Assembly: GCA_900471605.1 (NCBI GenBank)
Contig: UCEY01000006.1
Span: forward strand, 1 to 64,000
DNA: 64,000 nt
Direction: 5' to 3'
Origin: Hyphomicrobiales bacterium
GTDB lineage: Bacteria; Pseudomonadota; Alphaproteobacteria; Rhizobiales; Rhizobiaceae
Part shown: positions 15,847 to 24,922 of the stretch, in pieces
How positions within the stretch are numbered: position 1 is the stretch's first letter
Layout of the letters: every line of letters starts with the position of its first letter
Notes under the pieces: model-generated
Databases searched by the model: none
What the model saw: only the letters and a program-made list of their open reading frames with translations
What the model was told of the DNA's origin: nothing
Translations under genes and position numbers: made by a program

Positions 15847-16240
15847 GAATAAACTCATCCTTGCCTCCGTGGCATTCGCCACCTTCACTATCGGCATTTT
15901 CGAACCCGCGCTCGCCTCGTCCGGGGGAGGGGGCCTGCCGTGGGAATCGCCGCTTCAACAGATCCAGCAGTCGATCACCGGGCCCGTCGCGGGTTTCATT
16001 GCGCTGGCCGCGGTCGCCATCGCCGGCGCCATGCTGATCTTCGGTGGGGAGCTGAACGATTTTGCCCGAAGGCTCTGCTATGTGGCGCTCGTCGGCGGCG
16101 TGCTTCTCGGTGCGACACAGATCGTCGCCCTGTTCGGCGCAACCGGGGCCTCGATCGGCGAGGCTCCTGCCCAGGCTGAGCAGGGCGTGCCAAAGCCGCC
16201 TGTTGCAGTGACCACGACGGGGGAGGAGGCTCATGGCTGA
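15836..16240 (+). CDS. trbC: Conjugal pilin TrbC
   Basis: A 134-residue TrbC/VirB2-type pilin precursor. The chosen ATG ([14 protein letters not shown]) overlaps the trbB stop by 11 bp; the longer open frame upstream is trbB shadow. A signal-like hydrophobic N-terminus ends near ALASSGGG. Two membrane segments follow ([22 protein letters not shown] and [20 protein letters not shown]). In Ti and RP4 systems TrbC is trimmed and cyclised by TraF, which is present at 46.5 kb. Confidence 0.92.
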   Translation: MSHKNKLILASVAFATFTIGIFEPALASSGGGGLPWESPLQQIQQSITGPVAGFIALAAVAIAGAMLIFGGELNDFARRLCYVALVGGVLLGATQIVALFGATGASIGEAPAQAEQGVPKPPVAVTTTGEEAHG

Positions 16241-16532
16241 AGCCACTTCATCCCTTGCGCGGTCGCGCGTGCACCGGGCGCTGTCTCGTCCAAACCTGCT
16301 GATTGGCGCCGATCGCGAGCTTGTCCTGGTGACGGCGCTCGCCGCCGTCATCCTGATCTTCGTGGTCCTGACCTGGTATGCGGCGCTGTTCGGCGCTGCG
16401 ACCTGGCTGGTCGCGGTCGCAGCGCTTCGCACGATGGCCAAGTCCGATCCGCTGATGCGCAGGGTCTATATCCGGCATATCTCCTACAAGAGCTTCTACC
16501 GCGCGACGTCGTCGCCGTGGCGCCGGTACTGA
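16233..16532 (+). CDS. trbD: Conjugal transfer protein TrbD
   Basis: A 99-residue VirB3-like inner-membrane protein. A paired hydrophobic stretch ([23 protein letters not shown], about 31-53) is flanked by basic residues, and the C-terminus reads [16 protein letters not shown], typical of TrbD. It overlaps trbC by 8 bp and precedes trbE by 10 bp. Its expected role is in the inner-membrane complex with TrbE. Confidence 0.93.
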   Translation: MAEATSSLARSRVHRALSRPNLLIGADRELVLVTALAAVILIFVVLTWYAALFGAATWLVAVAALRTMAKSDPLMRRVYIRHISYKSFYRATSSPWRRY

Positions 16533-16542
16533 GGAAGTCTCC

Positions 16543-19023
16543 ATGGTAGCTCTCAAGTCCTTCCGCCATTCCGGACCGTCTTTTGCGGACCTCGTTCCGT
16601 ACGCCGGGCTGGTCGACAACGGCGTCATCCTCCTGAAGGACGGTTCGCTGATGGCCGGCTGGTATTTTGCCGGACCGGACAGCGAAAGCTCCACCGACGC
16701 TGAGCGGAACGAGGTTTCGCGGCAGATCAATGCCATACTGTCTCGGCTCGGGTCCGGCTGGATGATCCAGGTCGAAGCTGTCCGAATTTCGACCGGGAAC
16801 TATCCAACGAAGGAAGAAAGTCATTTCCCCGATCCTGTCACCCGCGCCATCGATGCGGAACGGCGGGCGCATTTCCAGCAGGAGAGAGGACACTACGAGA
16901 GCCGCCATGCCTTGATCCTGACCTGGCGTCCACCGGAGCCCCGGCGGTCCGGGCTGACGCGCTACGTCTATTCCGACATTGGCAGCCGTTCCGCCACCTA
17001 TGCCGACAAGGCGCTTGAAACCTTCCTGACGTCGATCCGCGAAGTCGAACAATATCTCGCCAATGTCGTCTCGATCCGGCGGATGATGACACGCGAAACG
17101 TCCGAGCGCGGTGGCTATCGTGTCGCGCGATACGACGAGCTTTTCCAGTTCATCCGCTTTTGCATCACCGCCGAGAACCACCCCGTGCGGTTGCCGGAAA
17201 TCCCGATGTATCTCGACTGCCTGGTGACGGCCGAACTGCAGCACGGCCTGACGCCGCTCGTCGAAAACCGGCTCCTAGGCGTGGTGGCGATCGACGGCCT
17301 GCCCGCGGAAAGCTGGCCTGGCATCCTCAATACGCTCGACCGGATGCCGCTGACCTACCGGTGGTCATCGCGCTTCGTTTTTCTCGATGCCGAAGAAGCC
17401 AGGGCGAGGCTCGAACGCACGCGCAAGAAATGGCAACAAAAGGTGCGGCCTTTCTTCGACCAGTTGTTCCAGACGCAATCGCGGTCACTCGACCAGGACG
17501 CCATGCTGATGGTGGCAGAAACCGAAGACGCCATCGCCGAGGCCTCATCACAACTTGTTGCCTACGGCTACTACACGCCGGTCATCGTAGTTTTCGATGA
17601 AGACCATTCACGTCTGCAGGAGAACTGCGAGGCGATCCGCCGCCTGGTCCAGGCAGAGGGTTTTGGGGCGCGCATCGAGACGATTAACGCGACGGATGCC
17701 TTTATCGGCAGCCTGCCGGGCGTCTCCTATGCCAATATACGCGAGCCGCTGATCAACACCCGCAATCTCGCCGATCTGATCCCGCTTAATTCGATCTGGT
17801 CCGGCAGCCCGGTCGCACCTTGCCCCTTCTACCCGCCCGCTTCCCCACCCCTGATGCAGGTGGCGACGGGGTCGACGCCATTCCGGCTCAACCTGCATGT
17901 CGACGATGTTGGCCACACGCTAATCTTCGGGCCAACCGGCTCGGGCAAATCGACGCTGCTTGCGCTGATCGCCGCGCAGTTTCGGCGTTACGCTCAGGCC
18001 CAGATCTTCGCCTTCGACAAAGGTGGCTCCATGCTGCCCCTGACGCTCGGCCTGAATGGCGACCACTACAATATTGGTGGAGAACACCCGGACCGAGCGG
18101 AGGAGGGGAGGGCAGGGGAGGCGAGGGGGCTTTCCTTCTGCCCCCTGGCAGATCTTTCGACCGACGGCGACCGGGCTTGGGCCTCCGAATGGATTGAAAT
18201 GCTCGTGGCGCTCCAGGGTGTGACCATCACGCCCGACTATCGCAACGCCATCTCCAGGCAGTTGGCGCTGATGGCAGAGTCCCGCGGTCGCTCGCTTTCG
18301 GATTTCGTATCCGGGGTGCAAATGCGCGAAATCAAGGATGCGCTACATCATTATACTGTCGATGGACCAATGGGCCAACTGCTCGACGCGGAAGAGGACG
18401 GCCTGGCTCTCGGACCTTTCCAGTGCTTCGAGATCGAGGAACTAATGAACATGGGCGAGCGCAATCTCGTGCCCGTGCTGACCTACCTCTTTCGACGCAT
18501 CGAGAAGCGCCTGACGGGTGCACCCAGCCTGATCATTCTCGATGAAGCATGGTTGATGCTCGGCCACCCGATGTTTCGGGACAAAATTAGGGAATGGCTC
18601 AAGGTGCTTCGCAAGGCCAATTGCGCCGTCGTTCTCGCCACCCAGTCGATCTCAGATGCGGAACGCTCCGGCATCATCGACGTGCTGAAGGAAAGCTGCC
18701 CGACGAAGATCTGCCTGCCAAACGGTGCTGCACGAGAGCCGGGCACGCGCGAGTTCTACGAGCGCATCGGGTTCAATGCACGGCAGATCGAGATCGTCGC
18801 GACCGCGATCCCGAAGCGGGACTACTACGTCGTCTCGCCAGAGGGGAGACGTCTCTTCGACATGGCGCTTGGGCCGGTAACGCTCTCCTTTGTCGGGGCG
18901 TCGGGGAAAGAAGACCTCAAGCGCATCCGGGCGCTTCATCGTAAACATGGGGCCGAATGGCCTCTCCATTGGCTTCAGCAAAGGGGGTTCGCCCATGCCG
19001 ACATGCTCTTCCCAACCGAGTAG
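16543..19023 (+). CDS. trbE: Type IV secretion ATPase TrbE
   Basis: An 826-residue VirB4-family ATPase. The N-terminal half contains the CagE/TrbE/VirB domain; the P-loop GPTGSGKSTLLALIAAQF is at about 463 and Walker B IILDEAWLMLG at about 662, followed by LATQSISDAERSG. It energises pilus biogenesis at the inner membrane. A GAGGAAGTCTCC ribosome region precedes the ATG. Its last 29 bp overlap the start of trbJ. A glycine/arginine/glutamate-rich stretch near residues 515-530 (EEGRAGEARG) is a small insertion-like oddity next to HPDRA. Confidence 0.96.
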   Translation: MVALKSFRHSGPSFADLVPYAGLVDNGVILLKDGSLMAGWYFAGPDSESSTDAERNEVSRQINAILSRLGSGWMIQVEAVRISTGNYPTKEESHFPDPVTRAIDAERRAHFQQERGHYESRHALILTWRPPEPRRSGLTRYVYSDIGSRSATYADKALETFLTSIREVEQYLANVVSIRRMMTRETSERGGYRVARYDELFQFIRFCITAENHPVRLPEIPMYLDCLVTAELQHGLTPLVENRLLGVVAIDGLPAESWPGILNTLDRMPLTYRWSSRFVFLDAEEARARLERTRKKWQQKVRPFFDQLFQTQSRSLDQDAMLMVAETEDAIAEASSQLVAYGYYTPVIVVFDEDHSRLQENCEAIRRLVQAEGFGARIETINATDAFIGSLPGVSYANIREPLINTRNLADLIPLNSIWSGSPVAPCPFYPPASPPLMQVATGSTPFRLNLHVDDVGHTLIFGPTGSGKSTLLALIAAQFRRYAQAQIFAFDKGGSMLPLTLGLNGDHYNIGGEHPDRAEEGRAGEARGLSFCPLADLSTDGDRAWASEWIEMLVALQGVTITPDYRNAISRQLALMAESRGRSLSDFVSGVQMREIKDALHHYTVDGPMGQLLDAEEDGLALGPFQCFEIEELMNMGERNLVPVLTYLFRRIEKRLTGAPSLIILDEAWLMLGHPMFRDKIREWLKVLRKANCAVVLATQSISDAERSGIIDVLKESCPTKICLPNGAAREPGTREFYERIGFNARQIEIVATAIPKRDYYVVSPEGRRLFDMALGPVTLSFVGASGKEDLKRIRALHRKHGAEWPLHWLQQRGFAHADMLFPTE

Positions 19024-19804
19024 GATATCGCGCGCCGCCATTGCTGTGGCGCTGCTGTTTGCCTCCCCACTCCCGCTTCCGGTGCAAGCAGGCGGCGTCA
19101 CGGGGCAGGCGACCGAATGGACGCAGCTCGCCAACAATGCCGAGTTGATCTCGCTCGTCGGAAAGTCAGCAGAGCAGGTCAATAACCAGATCACCCAGAT
19201 CTCGCAGCTGGCCGAGCAGATCCAGAACCAGATCAACATCTACAAGAACATGCTGCAGAACACCGCGCAGCTTCCGAACCACGTCTGGGGTCAGGTCGAA
19301 AGCGACCTGAAGAACCTCCAGAACGTCGTCAACCAGGGCCAGGGCATCGCCTTCTCAATGGGCAATGTCGACGATGTACTCAAGCAACGATTCCAGAGCT
19401 TCGCCGAGATGAAAAGCAACCTGCCGGACGGCGCAAGCTTCTCCTCGACCTACCAGAACTGGTCCGACACCAATCGCGACACGGTCGCCGGCACGCTAAA
19501 GGCTGCCAATCTGACGGCTGAACAATTCTCCAGCGAGGAGAGCACCATGTCGCAGCTCAGGTCGATGTCGGAATCGGCCGACGGCCAGATGAAGGCGCTG
19601 CAGGTAGGCCATGAGATCGCCGCCCAGCAGGTTGCCCAGATGCAGAAGTTGCGCGGCCTAGTCTCCCAGCAGATGACGATGATGGGCACCTGGTTCCAGT
19701 CGGAACAGGCGCAAAAGGATCTGGCACAGGCGCGACGCGAACAGTTCTTCAGCGGAACCGAGCGTGACATCCGCGGCGGCCAGACCATGGAGCCCCGCTG
19801 GTGA
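18995..19804 (+). CDS. trbJ: Conjugal transfer protein TrbJ
   Basis: A 269-residue VirB5-like periplasmic protein. The start MPTCSSQPSR at 18995 has an AAGGGGG ribosome site; the longer frame upstream is trbE shadow. A signal peptide (AAIAVALLFASPLPLPVQAGG) precedes coiled-coil-rich sequence with repeated QxxNQI heptads (QVNNQITQISQLAEQIQNQ). The C-terminus REQFFSGTERDIRGGQTMEPRW is nearly the same as that of the next gene, trbK. It overlaps trbK by 4 bp. Confidence 0.94.
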   Translation: MPTCSSQPSRISRAAIAVALLFASPLPLPVQAGGVTGQATEWTQLANNAELISLVGKSAEQVNNQITQISQLAEQIQNQINIYKNMLQNTAQLPNHVWGQVESDLKNLQNVVNQGQGIAFSMGNVDDVLKQRFQSFAEMKSNLPDGASFSSTYQNWSDTNRDTVAGTLKAANLTAEQFSSEESTMSQLRSMSESADGQMKALQVGHEIAAQQVAQMQKLRGLVSQQMTMMGTWFQSEQAQKDLAQARREQFFSGTERDIRGGQTMEPRW

Positions 19805-20028
19805 GCGCGCGCCTGATTTTGCTTCTGGCCGCCCTCGTTGTCGTGGCGTCCGGCCTCGTCGCCACCAGGTGGATCGTTCAGCCGGAGCCGGCCGCTTTGC
19901 CCGCAGCAGGAAAAGCATCGGGTGCGGCGGCGACTGACAAGGCTCACCGCAGACATCGAGAAGAGTTCTTCGGCGGTGACACCGAGCGGGATATTCGCAG
20001 CGGCCAGGAGATGAAGCCAAGATGGTGA
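19801..20028 (+). CDS. trbK: Entry-exclusion protein TrbK
   Basis: A 75-residue protein starting with GTG that overlaps the trbJ stop. It has a hydrophobic N-terminal segment (LILLLAALVVVASGLVA) and a short periplasmic tail ending HREEFFGGDTERDIRSGQEMKPRW. TrbK of related plasmids confers entry exclusion. The C-terminal about 22 residues match the end of TrbJ, which is unusual for two functionally distinct proteins. It overlaps trbL by 7 bp. Confidence 0.85.
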   Translation: MSARLILLLAALVVVASGLVATRWIVQPEPAALPAAGKASGAAATDKAHRRHREEFFGGDTERDIRSGQEMKPRW

Positions 20029-21212
20029 CCATAAACCCGGCGCGATGGATGCCGCTTGCGTCAATAGCGCTCGCCCTGATCCTGGTCACAAGTTCATCGG
20101 CGCTGGCACAACAGGGCCAAGTGCTGACGAATCTCGAGAACTCCGTCGTCGCGGCAGCCAAAGGCTGGGAGACGACCGTGATGAACGCAGCGCGGTCGCT
20201 CTTCTGGATCCTGGCGGGTATCGAGATCGGCATCGCTGCAGTCTGGCTGGCGATCAATGCAGCTTCGCTCGACAGCTGGTTTGCCGAGCTTGTGAAGCGG
20301 ATCATGTTCATCGGGCTGTTCGCCTTCATTCTCGACCAGGGTCCGACGTTCGCCAAAGCAGTCGTCGACAGCCTCTACCAGATCGGCGCCGGCGGCGGCT
20401 CGGCATCACCCGCAAACATCTTCGATGCCGGCATTCGTGTCGCGACGAAGATGTCGGAACAGGCGAAGTTCGGGCTTTGGGAGGACAATGCGCTCGCGAT
20501 CGCCGCCGTCTTCGCCATGGTCGTTGTCGTGGTGTCGTTCTCGCTGGTAGCCGCGCTCTTCGTGGCCGTGATGGTGGAAATGTATGTCGGACTGCTGGCC
20601 GGCATGATCATGCTAGGCCTTGGAGGATCCTCCTACACCAAGGACTTCGCCATCAAATACCTGGTCTATGCCTTCTCCGTTGGGATGAAGCTGATGGGCC
20701 TCGTCATGATCGCCAAGATCGGCTCCGACATCCTGCTGGGACTGGCAGAGGCGCCGACTGCCTCGTCCGAGCAGTTCATCGCGACACTGGCGATCGCCGG
20801 CATTTCGGTCGTTGTCTTCGTCATCGCCATGTATGTGCCGCCGATCCTGCAGGGCGTTGTCCAGGGGGCGTCGGTGTCCGGAGGTATGGAAGCCATCCGA
20901 CATGGCGGACAGGCGGCTTCATTCGCAGCGGGCGCCGCGTTCCTGGCCGCGGCGGCAGCAAGCCGGGGCTTCCAAGCAGCTAGCGCTGCCCGTGCCGGAG
21001 GCTCGTCACTCGGCGGTGCTGCGATACGCGGCATGGAAGCTGGTTTTGGAGGTGCCGCAGGTGCCGTTGGCTCGGCGGCGAAGGAAAAAGCGATCGGATC
21101 GCCCGGTGCTTATGCCGGTTCACTCCTGGGACTTGCCAACGCAAAACTGGATCAAACACCTGGACGCTCTGGCTCTGCGGCCGTGCCACCGCCGTTCAAC
21201 GACACCAAGTGA
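20022..21212 (+). CDS. trbL: Conjugal transfer membrane protein TrbL
   Basis: A 396-residue VirB6-like polytopic membrane protein. An N-terminal signal-like segment ends at SSALAQQ; at least five hydrophobic stretches follow, including LFWILAGIEIGIAAVWLAINA, IAAVFAMVVVVVSFSLVAALFVA and a double segment ending YVPPILQGVVQGASV. The C-terminal about 120 residues are Ala/Gly-rich and probably disordered. It forms the inner-membrane channel of the transfer apparatus. Confidence 0.95.
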   Translation: MVTINPARWMPLASIALALILVTSSSALAQQGQVLTNLENSVVAAAKGWETTVMNAARSLFWILAGIEIGIAAVWLAINAASLDSWFAELVKRIMFIGLFAFILDQGPTFAKAVVDSLYQIGAGGGSASPANIFDAGIRVATKMSEQAKFGLWEDNALAIAAVFAMVVVVVSFSLVAALFVAVMVEMYVGLLAGMIMLGLGGSSYTKDFAIKYLVYAFSVGMKLMGLVMIAKIGSDILLGLAEAPTASSEQFIATLAIAGISVVVFVIAMYVPPILQGVVQGASVSGGMEAIRHGGQAASFAAGAAFLAAAAASRGFQAASAARAGGSSLGGAAIRGMEAGFGGAAGAVGSAAKEKAIGSPGAYAGSLLGLANAKLDQTPGRSGSAAVPPPFNDTK

Positions 21213-21228
21213 CCGGAGGTAATCCAAG

Positions 21229-21891
21229 GTGGCCCGACAGAACATTCCTGACAATCCCTATCTTGCCGCACGCAACGAATGGAACGAGCGCTATGGATCC
21301 TACGTCAAGGCGGCAGCCGCCTGGCGGACCGTTGGCATCGCCGGCATGACCATGGCCGTGATCGGTTTCGGCTATGCGCTCTACCAGAGCACTGAGGTCA
21401 GGCTGATCCCTTACGTCGTAGAAGTCGACAAGCTCGGAACCGCTGTCAACGCAGGTTTTCCGCAACAGATCGAATATGCCGATCCACGGGTGGTACGCGC
21501 AACACTTGGAAGCTTCGTTTCGAACTTTCGATCCGTCACCCCGGATGCGGTCGTGCAGAAGCAGTATATCGACCGGACCTACGGGCTGCTGCGCACCTCC
21601 GATCCCGCGACGGAAAAGGTCAATGCCTGGTTCCGGTCGAACTCGCCGTTCGAGAAAGCCAGGAACTCGACGGTGGCGATCGAGGTCAACAACATCGTCG
21701 CACTCTCGAACCAGAGTTACCAGATTGACTGGACCGAATTCGAACGCGACCGCCGCGGCAAGGAGACGGCTACCCGTCGTTTCCGTGGGATCGCCACGGT
21801 AACACTGACGCCGCCCCAGGACGAGGGCGTCATCCGGCTCAATCCCATCGGTCTTTATCTCCGCGACTTCGACTGGACCGCACAGCTTTGA
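21229..21891 (+). CDS. trbF: Conjugal transfer protein TrbF
   Basis: A 220-residue VirB8-like protein. Starts at GTG after a CCGGAGG ribosome site. It has a cytoplasmic N-terminus ([19 protein letters not shown]), one membrane segment ([19 protein letters not shown]) and a periplasmic NTF2-like domain ending [16 protein letters not shown]. It nucleates assembly of the transfer channel. Its stop overlaps the trbG start. Confidence 0.95.
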   Translation: MARQNIPDNPYLAARNEWNERYGSYVKAAAAWRTVGIAGMTMAVIGFGYALYQSTEVRLIPYVVEVDKLGTAVNAGFPQQIEYADPRVVRATLGSFVSNFRSVTPDAVVQKQYIDRTYGLLRTSDPATEKVNAWFRSNSPFEKARNSTVAIEVNNIVALSNQSYQIDWTEFERDRRGKETATRRFRGIATVTLTPPQDEGVIRLNPIGLYLRDFDWTAQL

Positions 21892-22760
21892 AAGGCATGG
21901 CCCTGAACATGAACCTAACGTGCACTGAAACAAGGGCCAGGGTTGCCGGCGCACTTGCCCCGGCATTGCTGGCGTCGCTGCTCGCCATCCCTCCCCATGC
22001 CGTCGCGGCCGACGGCGTGACCGCCAACGAGGCCAAGGGAATGGGGATCTCGACACAATGGCGCGGAAGCCGAGGCCTGGTGACGAAAGGCGCCGATGGA
22101 AAGGTGATCTTCCTTTATGGCGAGGTGCAGCCGTCCGTCGTCTGCTCACCGCTCCAGGTCTGCGACATCGAGCTTCAGGGTGGCGAGGTTGTTCGCGATG
22201 TGCTGGTGGGCGACACGGTTCGCTGGAAAGTCGAGCCTGCGACCTCGGGCGCTGCTGGTGGGCAGGCGATCCATCTGATCGTCAAGCCATCGGAGCCCGG
22301 ACTCGTTACGTCGATGGTCGTTACGACGTCGCGGCGCACCTACCACATTCAGCTGAAATCGCACGGCACGCAGTACATGGCGCGGATCGGCTTCGACTAT
22401 CCCGAGGACGTCTCGGCAAAGCTCGCCGACGTCAATGCGCGGCTCGAGGCAAGCACCATTCCGGGCGCTGGCATTCCTGCCGAGAAGCTCAACTTCTCCT
22501 ATTCGGTATCAGGCCGGGCCGGTTGGCGTCCGACGCGCGTCTATTCCGATGGCCTGAAGACTTACATCCAGTTTCCCCGATCGATCTCCGGTCAGGACGC
22601 ACCCGTTCTGTTCGTCACCTCCGGCGGCGAAAGCCGGATCGTCAACTACCGCATGAAGGGTGACATGATGGTTGTCGACTACAACGTTGATCGCGCGGTG
22701 CTCATCTCCGGCGTCGGCTGGAAACAAGAAAAAATCACGATCAGAAGGGGAGGGAGGTGA
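21888..22760 (+). CDS. trbG: Conjugal transfer protein TrbG
   Basis: A VirB9/CagX-type outer-membrane-complex protein of about 290 residues. The first in-frame start is TTG at 21888, overlapping the trbF stop; ATG codons at 21897 (MALNMN) and 21906 are alternatives. A signal peptide ends near HAVAADG. The CagX features [36 protein letters not shown] and the C-terminal FNYSV-like [30 protein letters not shown] are clear. It works with TrbH and TrbI in the envelope-spanning core. Confidence 0.95.
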   Translation: MKGMALNMNLTCTETRARVAGALAPALLASLLAIPPHAVAADGVTANEAKGMGISTQWRGSRGLVTKGADGKVIFLYGEVQPSVVCSPLQVCDIELQGGEVVRDVLVGDTVRWKVEPATSGAAGGQAIHLIVKPSEPGLVTSMVVTTSRRTYHIQLKSHGTQYMARIGFDYPEDVSAKLADVNARLEASTIPGAGIPAEKLNFSYSVSGRAGWRPTRVYSDGLKTYIQFPRSISGQDAPVLFVTSGGESRIVNYRMKGDMMVVDYNVDRAVLISGVGWKQEKITIRRGGR

Positions 22761-23236
22761 TGACGATCGAGTTTTTCCGATCTCGACGCCTGCGATTGAT
22801 CCGCACCTTCGCCGCATCCTTCGCCCTCGCCATCGTCCTTTCCGGATGCCAGTCGATGAACGCTGAAAGCCTTGTCTCGAGCAGCGCGCCGCCAGAGATT
22901 TCCGGACCCGCGGCAAGCGCAATCGCCGGCGACATGGTCAGCCGCCTTGCGGAGCAGATCGGGCCGGGTAAGGCGACGATCGCGCTGAAGGCCGACACAT
23001 CACCATTCGGCCAGGCCTTGGAGGCGGCGCTCAAGGGATGGGGATATGCAGTCATCACCGACCAGAAGACCGACCAGGGCACGAAGGTCATCCCGCTCGC
23101 ATATGTGATTTCCTCGGTAGACGGCCAGGTTCTGGCACGTCTTTCGACGGAGAGCGTCGAACTCGGCCGTGCCTACTCCGTGACTGCGGGTGGCGCGACG
23201 CCGGCAAGCGCTCTGACGCTGATGCGGCGCGGGTAG
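22757..23236 (+). CDS. trbH: Conjugal transfer lipoprotein TrbH
   Basis: A 159-residue protein with a lipoprotein signal: basic N-terminus, hydrophobic core ([12 protein letters not shown]) and lipobox LSGC. It is VirB7-like in position and size class for Ti trb operons and probably anchors TrbG to the outer membrane. The start may be GTG 22757 or ATG 22760, both after a GGGGAGGGAGG ribosome site; it overlaps the trbG stop. Confidence 0.92.
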   Translation: MMTIEFFRSRRLRLIRTFAASFALAIVLSGCQSMNAESLVSSSAPPEISGPAASAIAGDMVSRLAEQIGPGKATIALKADTSPFGQALEAALKGWGYAVITDQKTDQGTKVIPLAYVISSVDGQVLARLSTESVELGRAYSVTAGGATPASALTLMRRG

Positions 23237-23246
23237 GGGAGGTTAC

Positions 23247-24560
23247 ATGATGCAGTCTCTCAATCTCGGAGGCTCGAACAAGAGCCAGAGCCCGGCCTCC
23301 ATCCGGCGTATCAACCGGCTGCCGATTATCGTCGTCATCGTGCTGCTGGTCGTGTTCCTTGGCATTATCTTCTACGGTCTTGCATCGCGCGGTCTGTATT
23401 TCGAAGGGGATGGCGGCCCGGACACAAGTTCGGGAAATCCGGCATCGACCTATGCCGACCAGATCAAGCGCGGCGTGACCGACGGCATCATTGGAGAACC
23501 ACAGCAACAGACGACCTTCCAGCCGACCCCGGTCGAAACGAGACAGGCCGATGAAAAATCGGCAAATCCGTTTACGCCGCAGCCTGAGCAACGGACTGTC
23601 CAGCGACAAGGCGACGAACTCGAGGCGGAAGCGGTCTGGCGAGCTCGTCTTGCACGAGAACAGCAGGAACAGATCCTGCGGGAGAAGCAGCGCCAGCGCA
23701 TGGCAAGGCTGCAGGCGAACAACGCGGCCTATGATGCGCCGCTCGACATTGATCGAGGCAAGCTCAGAAGTGGCGAGACGAACGATGCGACGGCGGAGGC
23801 TGCAACGAGAACTGCAACGACCTCCAGAGATACCACGGGTACAAGCGACCTTTACGCCGCCGCACTGCGGGCCGGGTTGGGCGGCCAGAACACGGATCCC
23901 AATCGGCAGAGCTCAAAAGAGGAATTCCTTAGCGCCGATCTCAAGGATCTCGGCTACCTGCCGAACCGTGTGGTCCCGCAGCAATCGCCTTTCGAGCTCA
24001 AGCGTGGATCGGTTATCCCTGCGACGCTGATCACGGGCATCAATTCCGATCTTCCGGGCAGGATCTCGGCCCAGGTCAGCCAGAATGTCTATGACAGCGC
24101 GACAGGTCATCGCCTGCTTATTCCGCAGGGCACGAAGCTCTTCGGTCGCTACGACAGCAAGGTGTCCTTCGGCCAGAAACGAGTGCTTGTCGTGTGGACC
24201 GACATCATCTTTCCCAATGGCTCGACGCTGCAGATCGGCGGTATGTCAGGCACGGACGCACAAGGCTACGGCGGTTTCAGTGACAAGGTGAACAACCACT
24301 ACCTGAAGACTTTCGGCTCCGCAGTCCTGATCGCCCTGATCGGGACCGGTATCGACATGGCTGTTCCGCAAAGCTCGACACTCGCCACGCAGGACACCGC
24401 CTCCGATGCGGCGAGACGTAATTTCGCGGAGACCTTCGGCCGAGTTGCAGACCGAACCATTCAAAGAAATATGGATGTTCAGCCAACACTCGAAATCCGG
24501 CCCGGCTACAAGTTTAATGTCCTGGTAGATCAGGATATCGTATTCCCTGGTGGTTACTGA
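23247..24560 (+). CDS. trbI: Conjugal transfer protein TrbI
   Basis: A 437-residue VirB10-type protein: short cytoplasmic N-terminus, one membrane helix (LPIIVVIVLLVVFLGIIFYGLA), a long Gln/Arg/Glu-rich linker with coiled-coil character (about 90-190), and a C-terminal TrbI/VirB10 beta-barrel domain. The domain includes LKRGSVIPATLITGINSDLPG, GHRLLIPQGTKLFGRYDS and the ending LEIRPGYKFNVLVDQDIVFPGGY. It is the last gene of the operon. No terminator is evident immediately downstream. Confidence 0.96.
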   Translation: MMQSLNLGGSNKSQSPASIRRINRLPIIVVIVLLVVFLGIIFYGLASRGLYFEGDGGPDTSSGNPASTYADQIKRGVTDGIIGEPQQQTTFQPTPVETRQADEKSANPFTPQPEQRTVQRQGDELEAEAVWRARLAREQQEQILREKQRQRMARLQANNAAYDAPLDIDRGKLRSGETNDATAEAATRTATTSRDTTGTSDLYAAALRAGLGGQNTDPNRQSSKEEFLSADLKDLGYLPNRVVPQQSPFELKRGSVIPATLITGINSDLPGRISAQVSQNVYDSATGHRLLIPQGTKLFGRYDSKVSFGQKRVLVVWTDIIFPNGSTLQIGGMSGTDAQGYGGFSDKVNNHYLKTFGSAVLIALIGTGIDMAVPQSSTLATQDTASDAARRNFAETFGRVADRTIQRNMDVQPTLEIRPGYKFNVLVDQDIVFPGGY

Positions 24561-24644
24561 TGAACGTCAAGAGGTTGGAGTTCTATCCTGTGCCACAGTG
24601 CGGCATATTCTCAACCGTGGCAGATCTCCCGCAACCCGATTAGG

Positions 24645-24872
24645 CGCTCTAATGCCATTGTCGCGCGAGCCTTCGCGCAAGGGATTGTTGCCAGCGCGAG
24701 CTACCGACTGATCTGGGGCACGATCTCCAATCGGTTCATCGATCACAAAAACGGCGGCTGGCATGAAGAATTGACGGACGAGACGACCTCGGTCCACACC
24801 CTCTTTCTCGGGAAGGGCGACACTTACCACGCGCTCCGGGCCTGCCTTATTCGCTTTCTCGGCAACCGGTAG
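24645..24872 (+). pseudogene. 3' remnant of an N-acylglucosamine-2-epimerase-like (AGE family) gene
   Basis: An open frame without a start codon ends at TAG 24870-24872 and reads RSNAIVARAFAQGIVASASY, then FIDHKNGGWHEELTDET, FLGKGDTYHALRACLIRFLG. The FIDxxxGGW and K(P/G)D-YHALxACL patterns are those of the C-terminal part of AGE-family sugar epimerases/isomerases. Only about 75 codons remain, so the gene is truncated. It marks a rearrangement junction between trbI and the catabolic island. The family call comes from short motifs only. Confidence 0.5.
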
Positions 24873-24922
24873 CTTGACCAAGTCTATTGAGGAAGCGGCA
24901 GGTCCATAAGCGCCGCCGCCCT

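Noticed and set aside
24567..24881. Minus-strand frame opposite the epimerase remnant
   Set aside because: It shows no domain, while the plus strand reads epimerase-like motifs ending at a stop; taken as a shadow.
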